64,000 nucleotides of DNA, taken from Clostridium sp. BJN0013. GTDB taxonomy: Bacteria; Bacillota; Clostridia; Clostridiales; Clostridiaceae. The first letter of the stretch is position 1. Each line of letters starts with the position of its first letter. The stretch lies in the NCBI RefSeq assembly GCF_040939125.1, contig NZ_CP162495.1, positions 3,348,001 through 3,412,000 on the forward strand, written 5' to 3'. The translations under genes and the position numbers were made by a program. The notes beneath the pieces were generated by a model, which did not search any database, was not told where the DNA came from, and saw only the letters and a program-made list of their open reading frames with translations. Positions 35,460 through 43,249 of the stretch are shown here, piece after piece.

Positions 35460-36290
35460 TTACTGAAATTTTAAACTTATATCCAATGCTTTTACAGAGT
35501 GAGTAAGACTACCCATAGATATTATATCCACTCCAGTAGATGCAATATCTGCTACGTTGTTCTCATTCACATTTCCCGAAGCCTCCAAAATAACCCTTTT
35601 ATCTACAAATTCCACTGCTTTTTTCATATGCTCTATATCCATATTGTCTAACATAATTACATCCACTTTTGCACTAAGCGCTTCCTTAAGCTGATCAAAG
35701 TTTTCTACTTCCACTTCAATTTTAGTAGTAAAAGGAATTTTGCTTTTTATTCTTTCTACTGCTTCTTTTATAGACCCTGCTGCCTTAATATGATTGTCTT
35801 TAATCATTACAAAATCCGATAAATTCATCCTATGATTATATCCCCCTCCCATTCTCACAGAATACTTATCTAAAAGTCTGAATCCAGGCAAGGTTTTTCT
35901 GGTATCTACTATTTTAACATCATAATCTTTTACAATTTGAACTATGTTAAAAGTTTTAGTAGCAATGCCACACATTCTCTGAAATATATTCAAGGCAACT
36001 CTTTCACCCTTTAGTATACTATTGGAACTACCTTCTATGTAGGCTATATTATCTCCACTTTTTACCTCATGTCCATCTTTTAGACATTTTTTAAATACTA
36101 TATTACTATCTAAGATTTTAAATACCCTCTCTGCTACCTCAATACCAGCTATAATTCCCTGCTCTTTTGCAATAAACTTTCCCTTTGAAATCTCCCCACC
36201 CTGGAATAAATTATCTGTAGTCACATCTCCATAATTTATATCTTCTATAAGCCCATTTCTAATTAACTTATCAATTATCAAATAATTCAA
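35460..36290 (-). CDS. nadC: Nicotinate-nucleotide pyrophosphorylase (carboxylating)
   Basis: It converts quinolinate and PRPP to nicotinate mononucleotide, CO2 and PPi. Hallmarks are EDINYGDVTTDNL at the start, ERVALNIFQRMCGIAT, VDTRKTLPGFRLLDKYSVRMGGGYNHR and KIEVEVENFDQLKEAL, plus ILEASGNVN. At 276 residues it is complete. The start is probably TTG 36290 with GAGGTG seven bases upstream. It is the third gene after nadB, with 11 nt between them. Confidence 0.94.
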   Translation of the reverse strand: MNYLIIDKLIRNGLIEDINYGDVTTDNLFQGGEISKGKFIAKEQGIIAGIEVAERVFKILDSNIVFKKCLKDGHEVKSGDNIAYIEGSSNSILKGERVALNIFQRMCGIATKTFNIVQIVKDYDVKIVDTRKTLPGFRLLDKYSVRMGGGYNHRMNLSDFVMIKDNHIKAAGSIKEAVERIKSKIPFTTKIEVEVENFDQLKEALSAKVDVIMLDNMDIEHMKKAVEFVDKRVILEASGNVNENNVADIASTGVDIISMGSLTHSVKALDISLKFQ

Positions 36291-36301
36291 ATTATATCAC
36301 C

Positions 36302-37891
36302 TCAAATTTGCTGTACTAGACTACGTTCAGAATATTCTTCTACATAATTACTCCCTATAGAAGCCTTGCTATTTAAAATTGATGTAATAATAACACCTGA
36401 TACTTGATACATGTTATAAACTTCCATAGAATATATATCACTAAGATTATAATTCTCAATTTTACATAAAGCATCATTTATATAATTTGAAACCTTTTTA
36501 AGCTTATCTACACTTCTAATTATACCTGCAGTATCTTCCATCAAATTTTTTAAATTTTCTCTCAATAAGAAAAAATCATTATCAACGCACTCAGTTTTTA
36601 AGCCATTCAATGAACTTTTTCTATCTATTTCATATATATCTTTATAATTTAAATCCTTATCATAGTTCATTTTACAGGAGATATCCTCTGCAGCTCTTTT
36701 TCCAAAAACCAATGCTTCCATAAGAGAATTACTGGCCAGTCGATTAGCTCCATGGACTCCTGTACAGGCACATTCTCCTACTGCATAAAAACCTTCAATA
36801 TTAGTCCTCCCATACAAGTCTACTTTTATTCCTCCCATAAAATAATGTTCTGCAGGAGTTACAGGAATATAGTCCTTATTCATTTCTATTCCTTTACTTT
36901 TACACTCAGAATAAATGGTATTAAATCTATTTTTTAGAAAATCCTTATCATACATGGTCACATCCAGGTAAACATAATCGGATTTAGTTTTATCCATTTG
37001 ATCTTTAATAGCCCTTGCTACAATATCTCTAGGTGCCAATTCCATCCTGTTATCATACTCACCCATAAATCTTTCCTCATTTATGTTTCTAAGCACAGCT
37101 CCTTCCCCTCTTACTGCTTCTGATATTAAAAATAACTTATCTTTAACATCTTTAGAATAAAAAGCCGTTGGATGAAACTGTATATACTCCATATTGTCCA
37201 AATTTACACCTGCTCTAAATGCCATGGCAATGCCATCTCCTGTAAGTACGTCTACATTTGTAGTCTTGGAAAATAATTGTCCAATTCCTCCTGATGCCAT
37301 TACACAAAATTTAGTCTTAAAATAAAGAAATTTGTTATTATAATAAGCAGTTATACCTTTATACTTTTCTTCACTATCAACTATATCCATAGCAAAAATA
37401 TCAGTTATAACAGTTATATTTGAAGAATCTTTAACATGCTTTATAAGTATATCCATTATTCCTTTTCCTGTAGAATCTCCATTTACATGAAGTATTCTCG
37501 GTAAAGAATGATTTCCCTCTAGGGATCTATAGAAATTTCCCAAAGAATCTTTATCAAAATCTACTCCCAGTTCTATTAAACTGTCAATTGCCTCTTGTGA
37601 CTCATTTATAAGCACATTAACCGCATCTAAATTGTTTACATAGCATCCCGCATTTATGGTATCTTTTACATGAAGCTCCCTATTATCATTTTTTATACTG
37701 GCAGCAATTCCTCCCTGAGCTAAATAAGAATCACAATCATGCATATCTTTTTTACTTAAAATTACTATTTTTAAATCCTGTGGTAACATTAATGCTGTAT
37801 ATAATCCTGCTATTCCTGCTCCAATTATGGCTACATCAAAATTTTCATTAATAACAAACTCTTCATTATAATCAACTAGATATCTTTTCAA
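36302..37891 (-). CDS. nadB: L-aspartate oxidase
   Basis: This flavoenzyme oxidises aspartate to iminoaspartate; in anaerobes the electron acceptor is fumarate or another compound. FAD-binding VAIIGAGIAGLYTAL lies near residue 20, then QGGIAAS, the catalytic region FHPTAF and LISEAVRGEGA, and the HYFMGGI and GVHGANRLASNSLMEAL blocks. At 529 residues it has the NadB length with the C-terminal helical domain. The start looks like TTG 37891 behind AGGG. It lies between nadA and nadC. Confidence 0.94.
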   Translation of the reverse strand: MKRYLVDYNEEFVINENFDVAIIGAGIAGLYTALMLPQDLKIVILSKKDMHDCDSYLAQGGIAASIKNDNRELHVKDTINAGCYVNNLDAVNVLINESQEAIDSLIELGVDFDKDSLGNFYRSLEGNHSLPRILHVNGDSTGKGIMDILIKHVKDSSNITVITDIFAMDIVDSEEKYKGITAYYNNKFLYFKTKFCVMASGGIGQLFSKTTNVDVLTGDGIAMAFRAGVNLDNMEYIQFHPTAFYSKDVKDKLFLISEAVRGEGAVLRNINEERFMGEYDNRMELAPRDIVARAIKDQMDKTKSDYVYLDVTMYDKDFLKNRFNTIYSECKSKGIEMNKDYIPVTPAEHYFMGGIKVDLYGRTNIEGFYAVGECACTGVHGANRLASNSLMEALVFGKRAAEDISCKMNYDKDLNYKDIYEIDRKSSLNGLKTECVDNDFFLLRENLKNLMEDTAGIIRSVDKLKKVSNYINDALCKIENYNLSDIYSMEVYNMYQVSGVIITSILNSKASIGSNYVEEYSERSLVQQI

Positions 37892-37920
37892 TTTATATCC
37901 CTACCTTATATAATATAAAT

Positions 37921-38832
37921 TTATTCAATACTTATCATTTTTTCAAGAGAACCTAAAGCCTTTATTCTTGTGTCTTCTGGAACAAAAACTTCGTATTGCA
38001 TATTCATTAAAGAATTATACACGTCCACAAGCCTTGTCATCTTCATATTTTCACATACAAGTCTTGGACTAAGTAAATAAAATTGTTTTTCAGGATTATC
38101 CTTCTTCATCTTGTGTAATACACCTATCTCAGTACCTATAACAAATTCTTTACTATCAGAATTTTTTGCATAATTGATTATAGCGGAAGTACTTCCCACA
38201 AAATCTGCATTTTCCCTTATTTCCTCAGAAACCTCAGGATGTACCAGCATTTCAGCTTCCGGATGTTCTTCTTGTGCTTTGATAACATCCTCTACAGTTA
38301 TCCTTGCATGAGTAATACAATGTCCTGCCCAAGGTATAATCTCCTTGTCAGGAACCTGTTCTGCTACATATCCTGCCAAGTTTTCATCTGGCACAAATAA
38401 TACTTGATTGGATTTTGAACTTTGCACTACCTTAACTGCATTGGAAGAAGTACAACTCACATCGCTTACTGCCTTAACCTCTGCCGAAGAATTTACATAG
38501 CATATAACTTCCGCTTCCGGATATTTTTTCTTTTCTACTTCTAGTTGTTCCTTAGTTATAGAATCTGCTAAAGGGCATCCCGCATATTTTGAAGGAAGCA
38601 AAACCATTTTATCCGGAGATAAAATTTTTGCACTTTCTGCCATAAATTTTACCCCACAGAAAACTATAACTTTATTAGTAGTTTGTGCTGCTGCCCTACT
38701 AAGTGCAAGAGAATCCCCCACAATATCTGCTACGTCTTGAACTTTTGGCAGCTGATAATTATGTGCCAATATACAGGCATCTCTTTCTATTTTTAGTCTA
38801 TTTATTTCATTTACCAAAAATAAGTCATCCAT
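37921..38832 (-). CDS. nadA: Quinolinate synthase
   Basis: It condenses iminoaspartate with dihydroxyacetone phosphate to quinolinate, using a 4Fe-4S cluster held by three cysteines. Candidates are C83 in VIVFCGVKFMAES, the Cys of WAGHCITH and the Cys of RLVCENMKMT. ILAHNYQLPKVQDVAD at the N-terminus is typical, and the protein (303 residues) is the compact NadA type. The start is ATG 38832. It is the first gene of the nadA-nadB-nadC operon. Confidence 0.95.
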   Translation of the reverse strand: MDDLFLVNEINRLKIERDACILAHNYQLPKVQDVADIVGDSLALSRAAAQTTNKVIVFCGVKFMAESAKILSPDKMVLLPSKYAGCPLADSITKEQLEVEKKKYPEAEVICYVNSSAEVKAVSDVSCTSSNAVKVVQSSKSNQVLFVPDENLAGYVAEQVPDKEIIPWAGHCITHARITVEDVIKAQEEHPEAEMLVHPEVSEEIRENADFVGSTSAIINYAKNSDSKEFVIGTEIGVLHKMKKDNPEKQFYLLSPRLVCENMKMTRLVDVYNSLMNMQYEVFVPEDTRIKALGSLEKMISIE

Positions 38833-38927
38833 TGTTTACACCTCTGAATCCATATTTTATACATATAATTAAGTAGTTAACCCTTAAAATAATTAAATAT
38901 TTTAATTATAAGATTTACCGTTCTTCT

Positions 38928-38947
38928 GTATATACATCAGTATATAC
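38928..38947. promoter_or_regulatory. Candidate operator upstream of nadA
   Basis: Two copies of the self-complementary octamer GTATATAC are separated by four bases. On the minus strand a TATAAT lies 17 bp downstream of the pair, so the element overlaps the -35 of the nad promoter. A repressor of NAD synthesis such as NiaR is possible, but the site does not match a motif I can name. Confidence 0.45.
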
Positions 38948-39068
38948 TATTTTTCCTTTTTTAACAATACATACAATGAACATAAAAATAATAATATTAT
39001 TATCCCATCTATTTTGATATGTATACTGAAAAATTGTTCTTAATTTGATTAAGTAAATTATCAATAAT

Positions 39069-39086
39069 TTGTCCACATTATCCACA
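39069..39086 (+). other. Two adjacent DnaA-box-like nonamers
   Basis: TTGTCCACA and TTATCCACA lie head to tail without a gap. The second is the exact DnaA box consensus and the first differs at one position. No dnaA, dnaN or recognisable unwinding element is near. Confidence 0.55.
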
Positions 39087-39107
39087 ATAACTAACTTTTA
39101 AACAAAT

Positions 39108-39144
39108 AAAAATAAGTACCTGAAGATAAAGGTACTTATTTTTT
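39108..39144. terminator. Bidirectional terminator
   Basis: AAAAATAAGTACCT / AGGTACTTATTTTT with an eight-base loop and T-runs on both strands. It is about 200 nt downstream of the minus-strand membrane-protein gene and also faces away from nadA. Confidence 0.8.
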
Positions 39145-39345
39145 AATATATACAATAATTTTTGGATTAGGTATTGTTCTAAAATTATACCATACTTTTG
39201 TAACATTTTCCATATACTTTAAAATTATGTCTATTTTTTTAATAATTGAGTCTATTTTTAAGTAATTTTGTAAAAAATAATAGGTGATTTTTAACATCTC
39301 ATCCTATTGCTGAAATGAGTTTTCTATAACAAAATTAAATGGCTA

Positions 39346-40158
39346 TTATTTATTTTTTCTTTTATATGTTATATTTCTTTTTAAAATTTCAAGGGCGTCA
39401 AAATACTTTGTAGATTTGACATGTGGAAATGCCTTAATAAGCCTTGTATAAAATCTATTACTTTTCTTTATAAGATTTGTGTATCTTTTCTTAAGCTCAA
39501 TTGTTTCTTTCGAAAAATTTTCATATCTTTTCTTAAATTCAATAGCTTCCTCGGATATATCTTCACCTAATGCATCTGATTTTTCCTTTATTTTAGTACC
39601 TATTTCTTGAATCTTTTCTAATATTATATTAAGTTTTAGTATAATGTTAACTGAAGTTATTAAATCAATAATAAATAAAATTATAATAATTACAACACAA
39701 ATCTGTATTAAAAGATATGGAATTAGATCAACAATACTTGAAATAACAGGATGAAAAATTTTAATAAGAAAAATACAGGCAATACCCCATGCAAGTGAAA
39801 ACTTTAAACATATATAACCTTTAATATTAAAGGGCACATTGGAATAATCCCACCATTTATTATAAAATACTTTCTCAAGTATAAGCCCTGTTATGTACTC
39901 AAGTAATGAAGTTGCAAAAACAGAACCTACAAATAATAAAAATAAATTATTTTTAAAAGGATCAAAACAAACTACAATTATGATAGCTCCAAAACCATAT
40001 ATAGGACAAATAGGCCCATTAAAAAATCCTCTATTTATAAATCTTCCTGTATTAACAGCTGTATAAACTACTTCAAGGCACCATCCCAAAAATCCATATA
40101 TAGCAATATAAAATACTATCTCATATAATGAAAACCCTAAAACCATTAAGTTCTGCAT
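39346..40158 (-). CDS. Putative ABC-transporter type IV/CmpB-like membrane protein
   Basis: A 270-residue protein. The N-terminal two-thirds has about five membrane segments with the conserved GFLGWCLEVVYTAVNTGRFINRGF start and GPICPIYGFGA, characteristic of the PF06541-type family. The C-terminal quarter is a charged region with possible coiled coils (KEKSDALGEDISEEAIEFKKR). The annotation 'ABC-transporter type IV' is historical and no ATPase is nearby, so a transport role is unproven. The start is ATG 40158 with AAAGGAG upstream. It is monocistronic. Confidence 0.75.
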   Translation of the reverse strand: MQNLMVLGFSLYEIVFYIAIYGFLGWCLEVVYTAVNTGRFINRGFFNGPICPIYGFGAIIIVVCFDPFKNNLFLLFVGSVFATSLLEYITGLILEKVFYNKWWDYSNVPFNIKGYICLKFSLAWGIACIFLIKIFHPVISSIVDLIPYLLIQICVVIIIILFIIDLITSVNIILKLNIILEKIQEIGTKIKEKSDALGEDISEEAIEFKKRYENFSKETIELKKRYTNLIKKSNRFYTRLIKAFPHVKSTKYFDALEILKRNITYKRKNK

Positions 40159-40251
40159 AAATACTCCTTTAAATATATAATCCTAAAATATACAACCTAA
40201 AATATACTATAGAAAAATTAATATTATCTATAGTATATTTTAGATTAATTT

Positions 40252-42297
40252 TTATAGATTATACGCACTTTCAAATCCTGTTTCCATAGCATTTCGTATT
40301 CTTCCAGGCTTTTTTGCATCTCCTATTACCCTTACTGTATAGAAGTTTGACTTTATTTCATCTATAAGCTCTTTATTAGGATTTGTCCCTAATGATATGA
40401 TTATATAATTAAAATTATATTCTTTTATTTCTCCATAAAGAAGCATTTCAAATACAGCTGCATTATTTTTTATGCTGATTAATTTATGCTTTGTAATCAT
40501 TTTTACATTATGATCTTTTAACCTTCCCTGAATATCTGTTAAATTTTGAAAAAACACATCAGGACCTATAGTATCTCCCATCTCAAATACGGTTACATCA
40601 TTATCTTTCGATGCTAAAAATTCTGCAGTTTCAAGGCCTGTCATTCCAGAACCTATTACTGCTACTTTTTTATTATAAATTTCTGTTTTGCCGGACAATA
40701 TATCTACAATAGTAAATACATTTTTCCCATGGATACCACTTATCGACTCTGGTACTATAGGACTTGAGCCTTCTGCCACAAATACTGCATAAGGATTTAA
40801 TTGTTTAATTTCATCAATAGTAGGGGCCTTATTAAGCCTTATTTCCACTCCCAGCTTATGGACTTGTAGTTGCAAATAATTTATAAGCCATGATATTTTT
40901 GCTTTCTTAGGAGGCTTATTTGCCAAATTAAGTTGGCCCCCTATTTTATCTGATTTTTCAAATATTATAGGCTTAAATTTCCTCATAGCAAGTACTCTTG
41001 CAGCTTCAAGTCCTGATGGACCTGCTCCTAATATTATTACAACTCTTCCATCTCCATTTTTTTTCATATTGCAATATTGAAATTCTTTTCCTGCCTGAAT
41101 ATTTATACTACACTCTACAGGATTACCGGTGGCTACTCCACTAAATAAGGTTTCTATACAATGAAGGCAGGATATACATAATCTGGATTCATAAGCGCGA
41201 TTTTCTCTTGCTTTATTAGACCACTCCGGATCTGCAAAATGAAGTCTTGCTGAACCTACAAAATCTGTACGGCCTTCTCCTATTATTTTATCTGCATAAG
41301 CTGCTTCTCTAATTACCGCTGCTGATATTACAGGAATATTAATTGATTTTTTTATTTCTTCTGCAAGGTATAACTTCCATCCTTGTGGAAAGGATATAGG
41401 TTCCCAGGATACATTCATGGTCTCATAAATACCAGCACTTACATCTATTGCATTAACCCCTATTTTCTCTAGATGTTTTGCAATCTTAATTCCATCTTTC
41501 AGAAGTATTCCATCTTCAACGCCGTTAGTTCTCAAAAATTCATCTACGGACAACCTTGCTATAACCGGATAATCTTGTCCACATTTTTCCCTTATTCCTA
41601 TAACTATTTCTTCGATAAATCTCATTCTATTTTCAAAACTTCCACCGTATTTATCAGTTCTTTTATTTGTATAAGGACTTAAAAATTGATTAATCAAATA
41701 TCCATGAGCGCCGTGTATTTCAACCCCGTCAATACCAGCTGCTTTAACTCTACAGGCTGCATTTATAAAATCCTGTACTAATCCCTCTGCTTCTTTTGTA
41801 GTCATTTCTCTAGTTTCCTGATGTACCACATTACACTGTATTTCACTTGGTGCCATCATCGGCTTGTTACCGTTTACTTCACAAAAGCCCTGTCTTCCCG
41901 GATGGTGAAGCTGAATAAATATTTTACCGCCATTTTCATGTACATTATCAGCCAGTTTTTTAAGTCCAGGTATATATTTATCATGAGCCGCAGATAATTG
42001 TTGTCTGTCAGCTACTCCATTTTCATCATTTACTCTTGTTACCTCTGTAATTATAAGCCCAATGCCACCTTTTGCCCTTTCAGCATAAAAAGCAATTATC
42101 TCGTCTGACACAGTAGCATCTTTATTATTTAAACAATTTTCCATAGGAGTCATTACTATTCTGTTTTTTAATTCTAAACTACCAATTTTACCTTTGGAAA
42201 ATAAGTTTTTATATATACTTTGTTCCTCAGAATTTTGCATATCTTTCATTATGTTTTTTACTATATCTTGAATTTTATTCATATAAAAATCATCCAT
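40252..42297 (-). CDS. NADH:flavin oxidoreductase (old yellow enzyme type with Fe-S and FAD domains)
   Basis: A 681-residue protein of the 2,4-dienoyl-CoA reductase/trimethylamine dehydrogenase class. The FMN barrel (about 30-360) has NRIVMTPMENC, QLHHPGRQG, GVEIHGAHGYLINQFLSPYTNKRTD and DFVGSARLHFADPEW. A 4Fe-4S cluster is bound by cysteines in CISCLHC (C-x2-C-x2-C) and one more in NPVECSIN. The FAD/NAD domain follows (GAGPSGLEAARVLAMR and IGSGMTGLETAEF). An N-terminal helical extension of about 30 residues is present. The substrate is unknown: enoates, enoyl-CoAs or related compounds. The start is ATG 42297 behind AAAGGAG. Confidence 0.85.
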   Translation of the reverse strand: MDDFYMNKIQDIVKNIMKDMQNSEEQSIYKNLFSKGKIGSLELKNRIVMTPMENCLNNKDATVSDEIIAFYAERAKGGIGLIITEVTRVNDENGVADRQQLSAAHDKYIPGLKKLADNVHENGGKIFIQLHHPGRQGFCEVNGNKPMMAPSEIQCNVVHQETREMTTKEAEGLVQDFINAACRVKAAGIDGVEIHGAHGYLINQFLSPYTNKRTDKYGGSFENRMRFIEEIVIGIREKCGQDYPVIARLSVDEFLRTNGVEDGILLKDGIKIAKHLEKIGVNAIDVSAGIYETMNVSWEPISFPQGWKLYLAEEIKKSINIPVISAAVIREAAYADKIIGEGRTDFVGSARLHFADPEWSNKARENRAYESRLCISCLHCIETLFSGVATGNPVECSINIQAGKEFQYCNMKKNGDGRVVIILGAGPSGLEAARVLAMRKFKPIIFEKSDKIGGQLNLANKPPKKAKISWLINYLQLQVHKLGVEIRLNKAPTIDEIKQLNPYAVFVAEGSSPIVPESISGIHGKNVFTIVDILSGKTEIYNKKVAVIGSGMTGLETAEFLASKDNDVTVFEMGDTIGPDVFFQNLTDIQGRLKDHNVKMITKHKLISIKNNAAVFEMLLYGEIKEYNFNYIIISLGTNPNKELIDEIKSNFYTVRVIGDAKKPGRIRNAMETGFESAYNL

Positions 42298-42612
42298 AAA
42301 ATTATCTCCTTTATTAATTAAGTAATTTAACTAAAAAAATATTCTAACTAATCACATTTTACTATTTTGTCAAGTTCCTGTCTATGTATACATTTTTACA
42401 TAAACAGTTCTTAAATGCCTATTACGCAATTAGTATTGAAACAAACTTATTTTCTTTAATTATATCACACTAAGTTTTTCTGTTAAATGTACAACTTTTA
42501 TTATAAAAAAAATAAAAATTGTACATTTATAACCAAATTAAAAAAATGAAATACTATTTTAGCTAAAACAAGAATACTAATAAATAAAGAGTATATTTAT
42601 TGAAGGGATTTT
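42298..42612. other. 315-bp divergent intergenic region
   Basis: It contains the inverted repeat at 42378-42407, a TTGACA toward the OYE gene, and a hyphenated inverted repeat AAATGTACAA / TTGTACATTT (42485-42494 and 42519-42528). The two repeats are candidate regulator sites for the divergent genes. No ORF is seen. Confidence 0.55.
42378..42407. promoter_or_regulatory. Inverted repeat upstream of the OYE-type gene
   Basis: CTGTCTATGTA / TACATAAACAG is an 11-bp inverted repeat with one mismatch, centred on an AT spacer. It is 80-110 bp upstream of the gene at 42297, beside a TTGACA (minus strand, 42373-42368). It is a possible operator. Confidence 0.5.
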
Positions 42613-42999
42613 ATGAAAAAAAATAATTTTTATAAGTTTCGATCTAATAAACACTTAAGATCTAAAATAATCACAATAATAATTATAATTATTTTAATAG
42701 GTGCTATAATAACGTTTTTTCCCCATTTTTTTAGAAATACTTATGTAGTAACTATTGCAAGTAAACAAATAAAAAATCAGGATAAAAAAGATATAAGATA
42801 CATGATATATACACAAATGGAAGATGGTACCATTAGAGCCTTTCAAAATAATAACAGCATACTAGAATTTAAATTTAACTCTGAGGATCTATATAGAGGC
42901 CTAAGAATCAATAGAAAATATGAAATCAAAACTTATGGATTTAGAATAATACCTCTAGCATCTTATGAAAATATTATAACAGCTAAACAAATCAAGTAA
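42613..42999 (+). CDS. DUF1523-like single-pass membrane protein
   Basis: A 128-residue protein with one membrane helix near residues 18-40 and a short cytoplasmic, basic N-terminus. The rest (TYVVTIASKQIKNQDKKDIRYMIYTQMEDGTIRAFQN and then ..EDLYRGLRINRKYEIKTYGFR) resembles the DUF1523 family seen in Gram-positive bacteria and phages. The function is unknown. ATG 42613 follows GAAGGG. It is divergent from the flavin oxidoreductase gene and ends in a terminator. Confidence 0.7.
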   Translation: MKKNNFYKFRSNKHLRSKIITIIIIIILIGAIITFFPHFFRNTYVVTIASKQIKNQDKKDIRYMIYTQMEDGTIRAFQNNNSILEFKFNSEDLYRGLRINRKYEIKTYGFRIIPLASYENIITAKQIK

Positions 43000-43006
43000 A
43001 TCCTAG

Positions 43007-43036
43007 AAAAAAGACGCCAAAACTAGCGTCTTTTTT
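43007..43036 (+). terminator. Terminator after the DUF1523-like gene
   Basis: AAAAAAGACGC / GCGTCTTTTTT, 11 bp perfect, with an eight-base loop and T-runs on both strands. It may also end the convergent minus-strand transcript. Confidence 0.85.
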
Positions 43037-43167
43037 CTTTGTCTAATCATTTAATACTTAAATACATATCATATATCATTAATAGGAGATTTATATTTTG
43101 ATGGGTTTATCTTAAACCATTCCTTGTATATATCATATTACTATTTTAATAAAAAATCAACATGTTT

Positions 43168-43193
43168 CATAATAATTTTATAAAATTATTATG
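43168..43193. repeat. Perfect 26-bp AT-only palindrome
   Basis: CATAATAATTTTA / TAAAATTATTATG is a 13-bp-arm perfect palindrome. It lies 57 bases after the stop of the 2-enoate reductase gene on the minus strand. It might act as a weak terminator. Confidence 0.55.
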
Positions 43194-43249
43194 TTTTAAT
43201 TGAAAAAAATGAATTATTCTCTACTTTCTAGTATAAGTCTCTATTTATT

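Larger units (their letters stand above)
38833..39345. other. 513-bp intergenic region upstream of nadA
   Basis: It holds the candidate nadA promoter/operator (38905-38950), two adjacent DnaA-box-like nonamers at 39069-39086 and a bidirectional terminator at 39108-39144. The rest is AT-rich. I see no ORF. Confidence 0.6.

Noticed and set aside
39061-39144. Replication origin
   Set aside because: Two DnaA boxes and a terminator are not enough; there is no dnaA/dnaN and no unwinding element.
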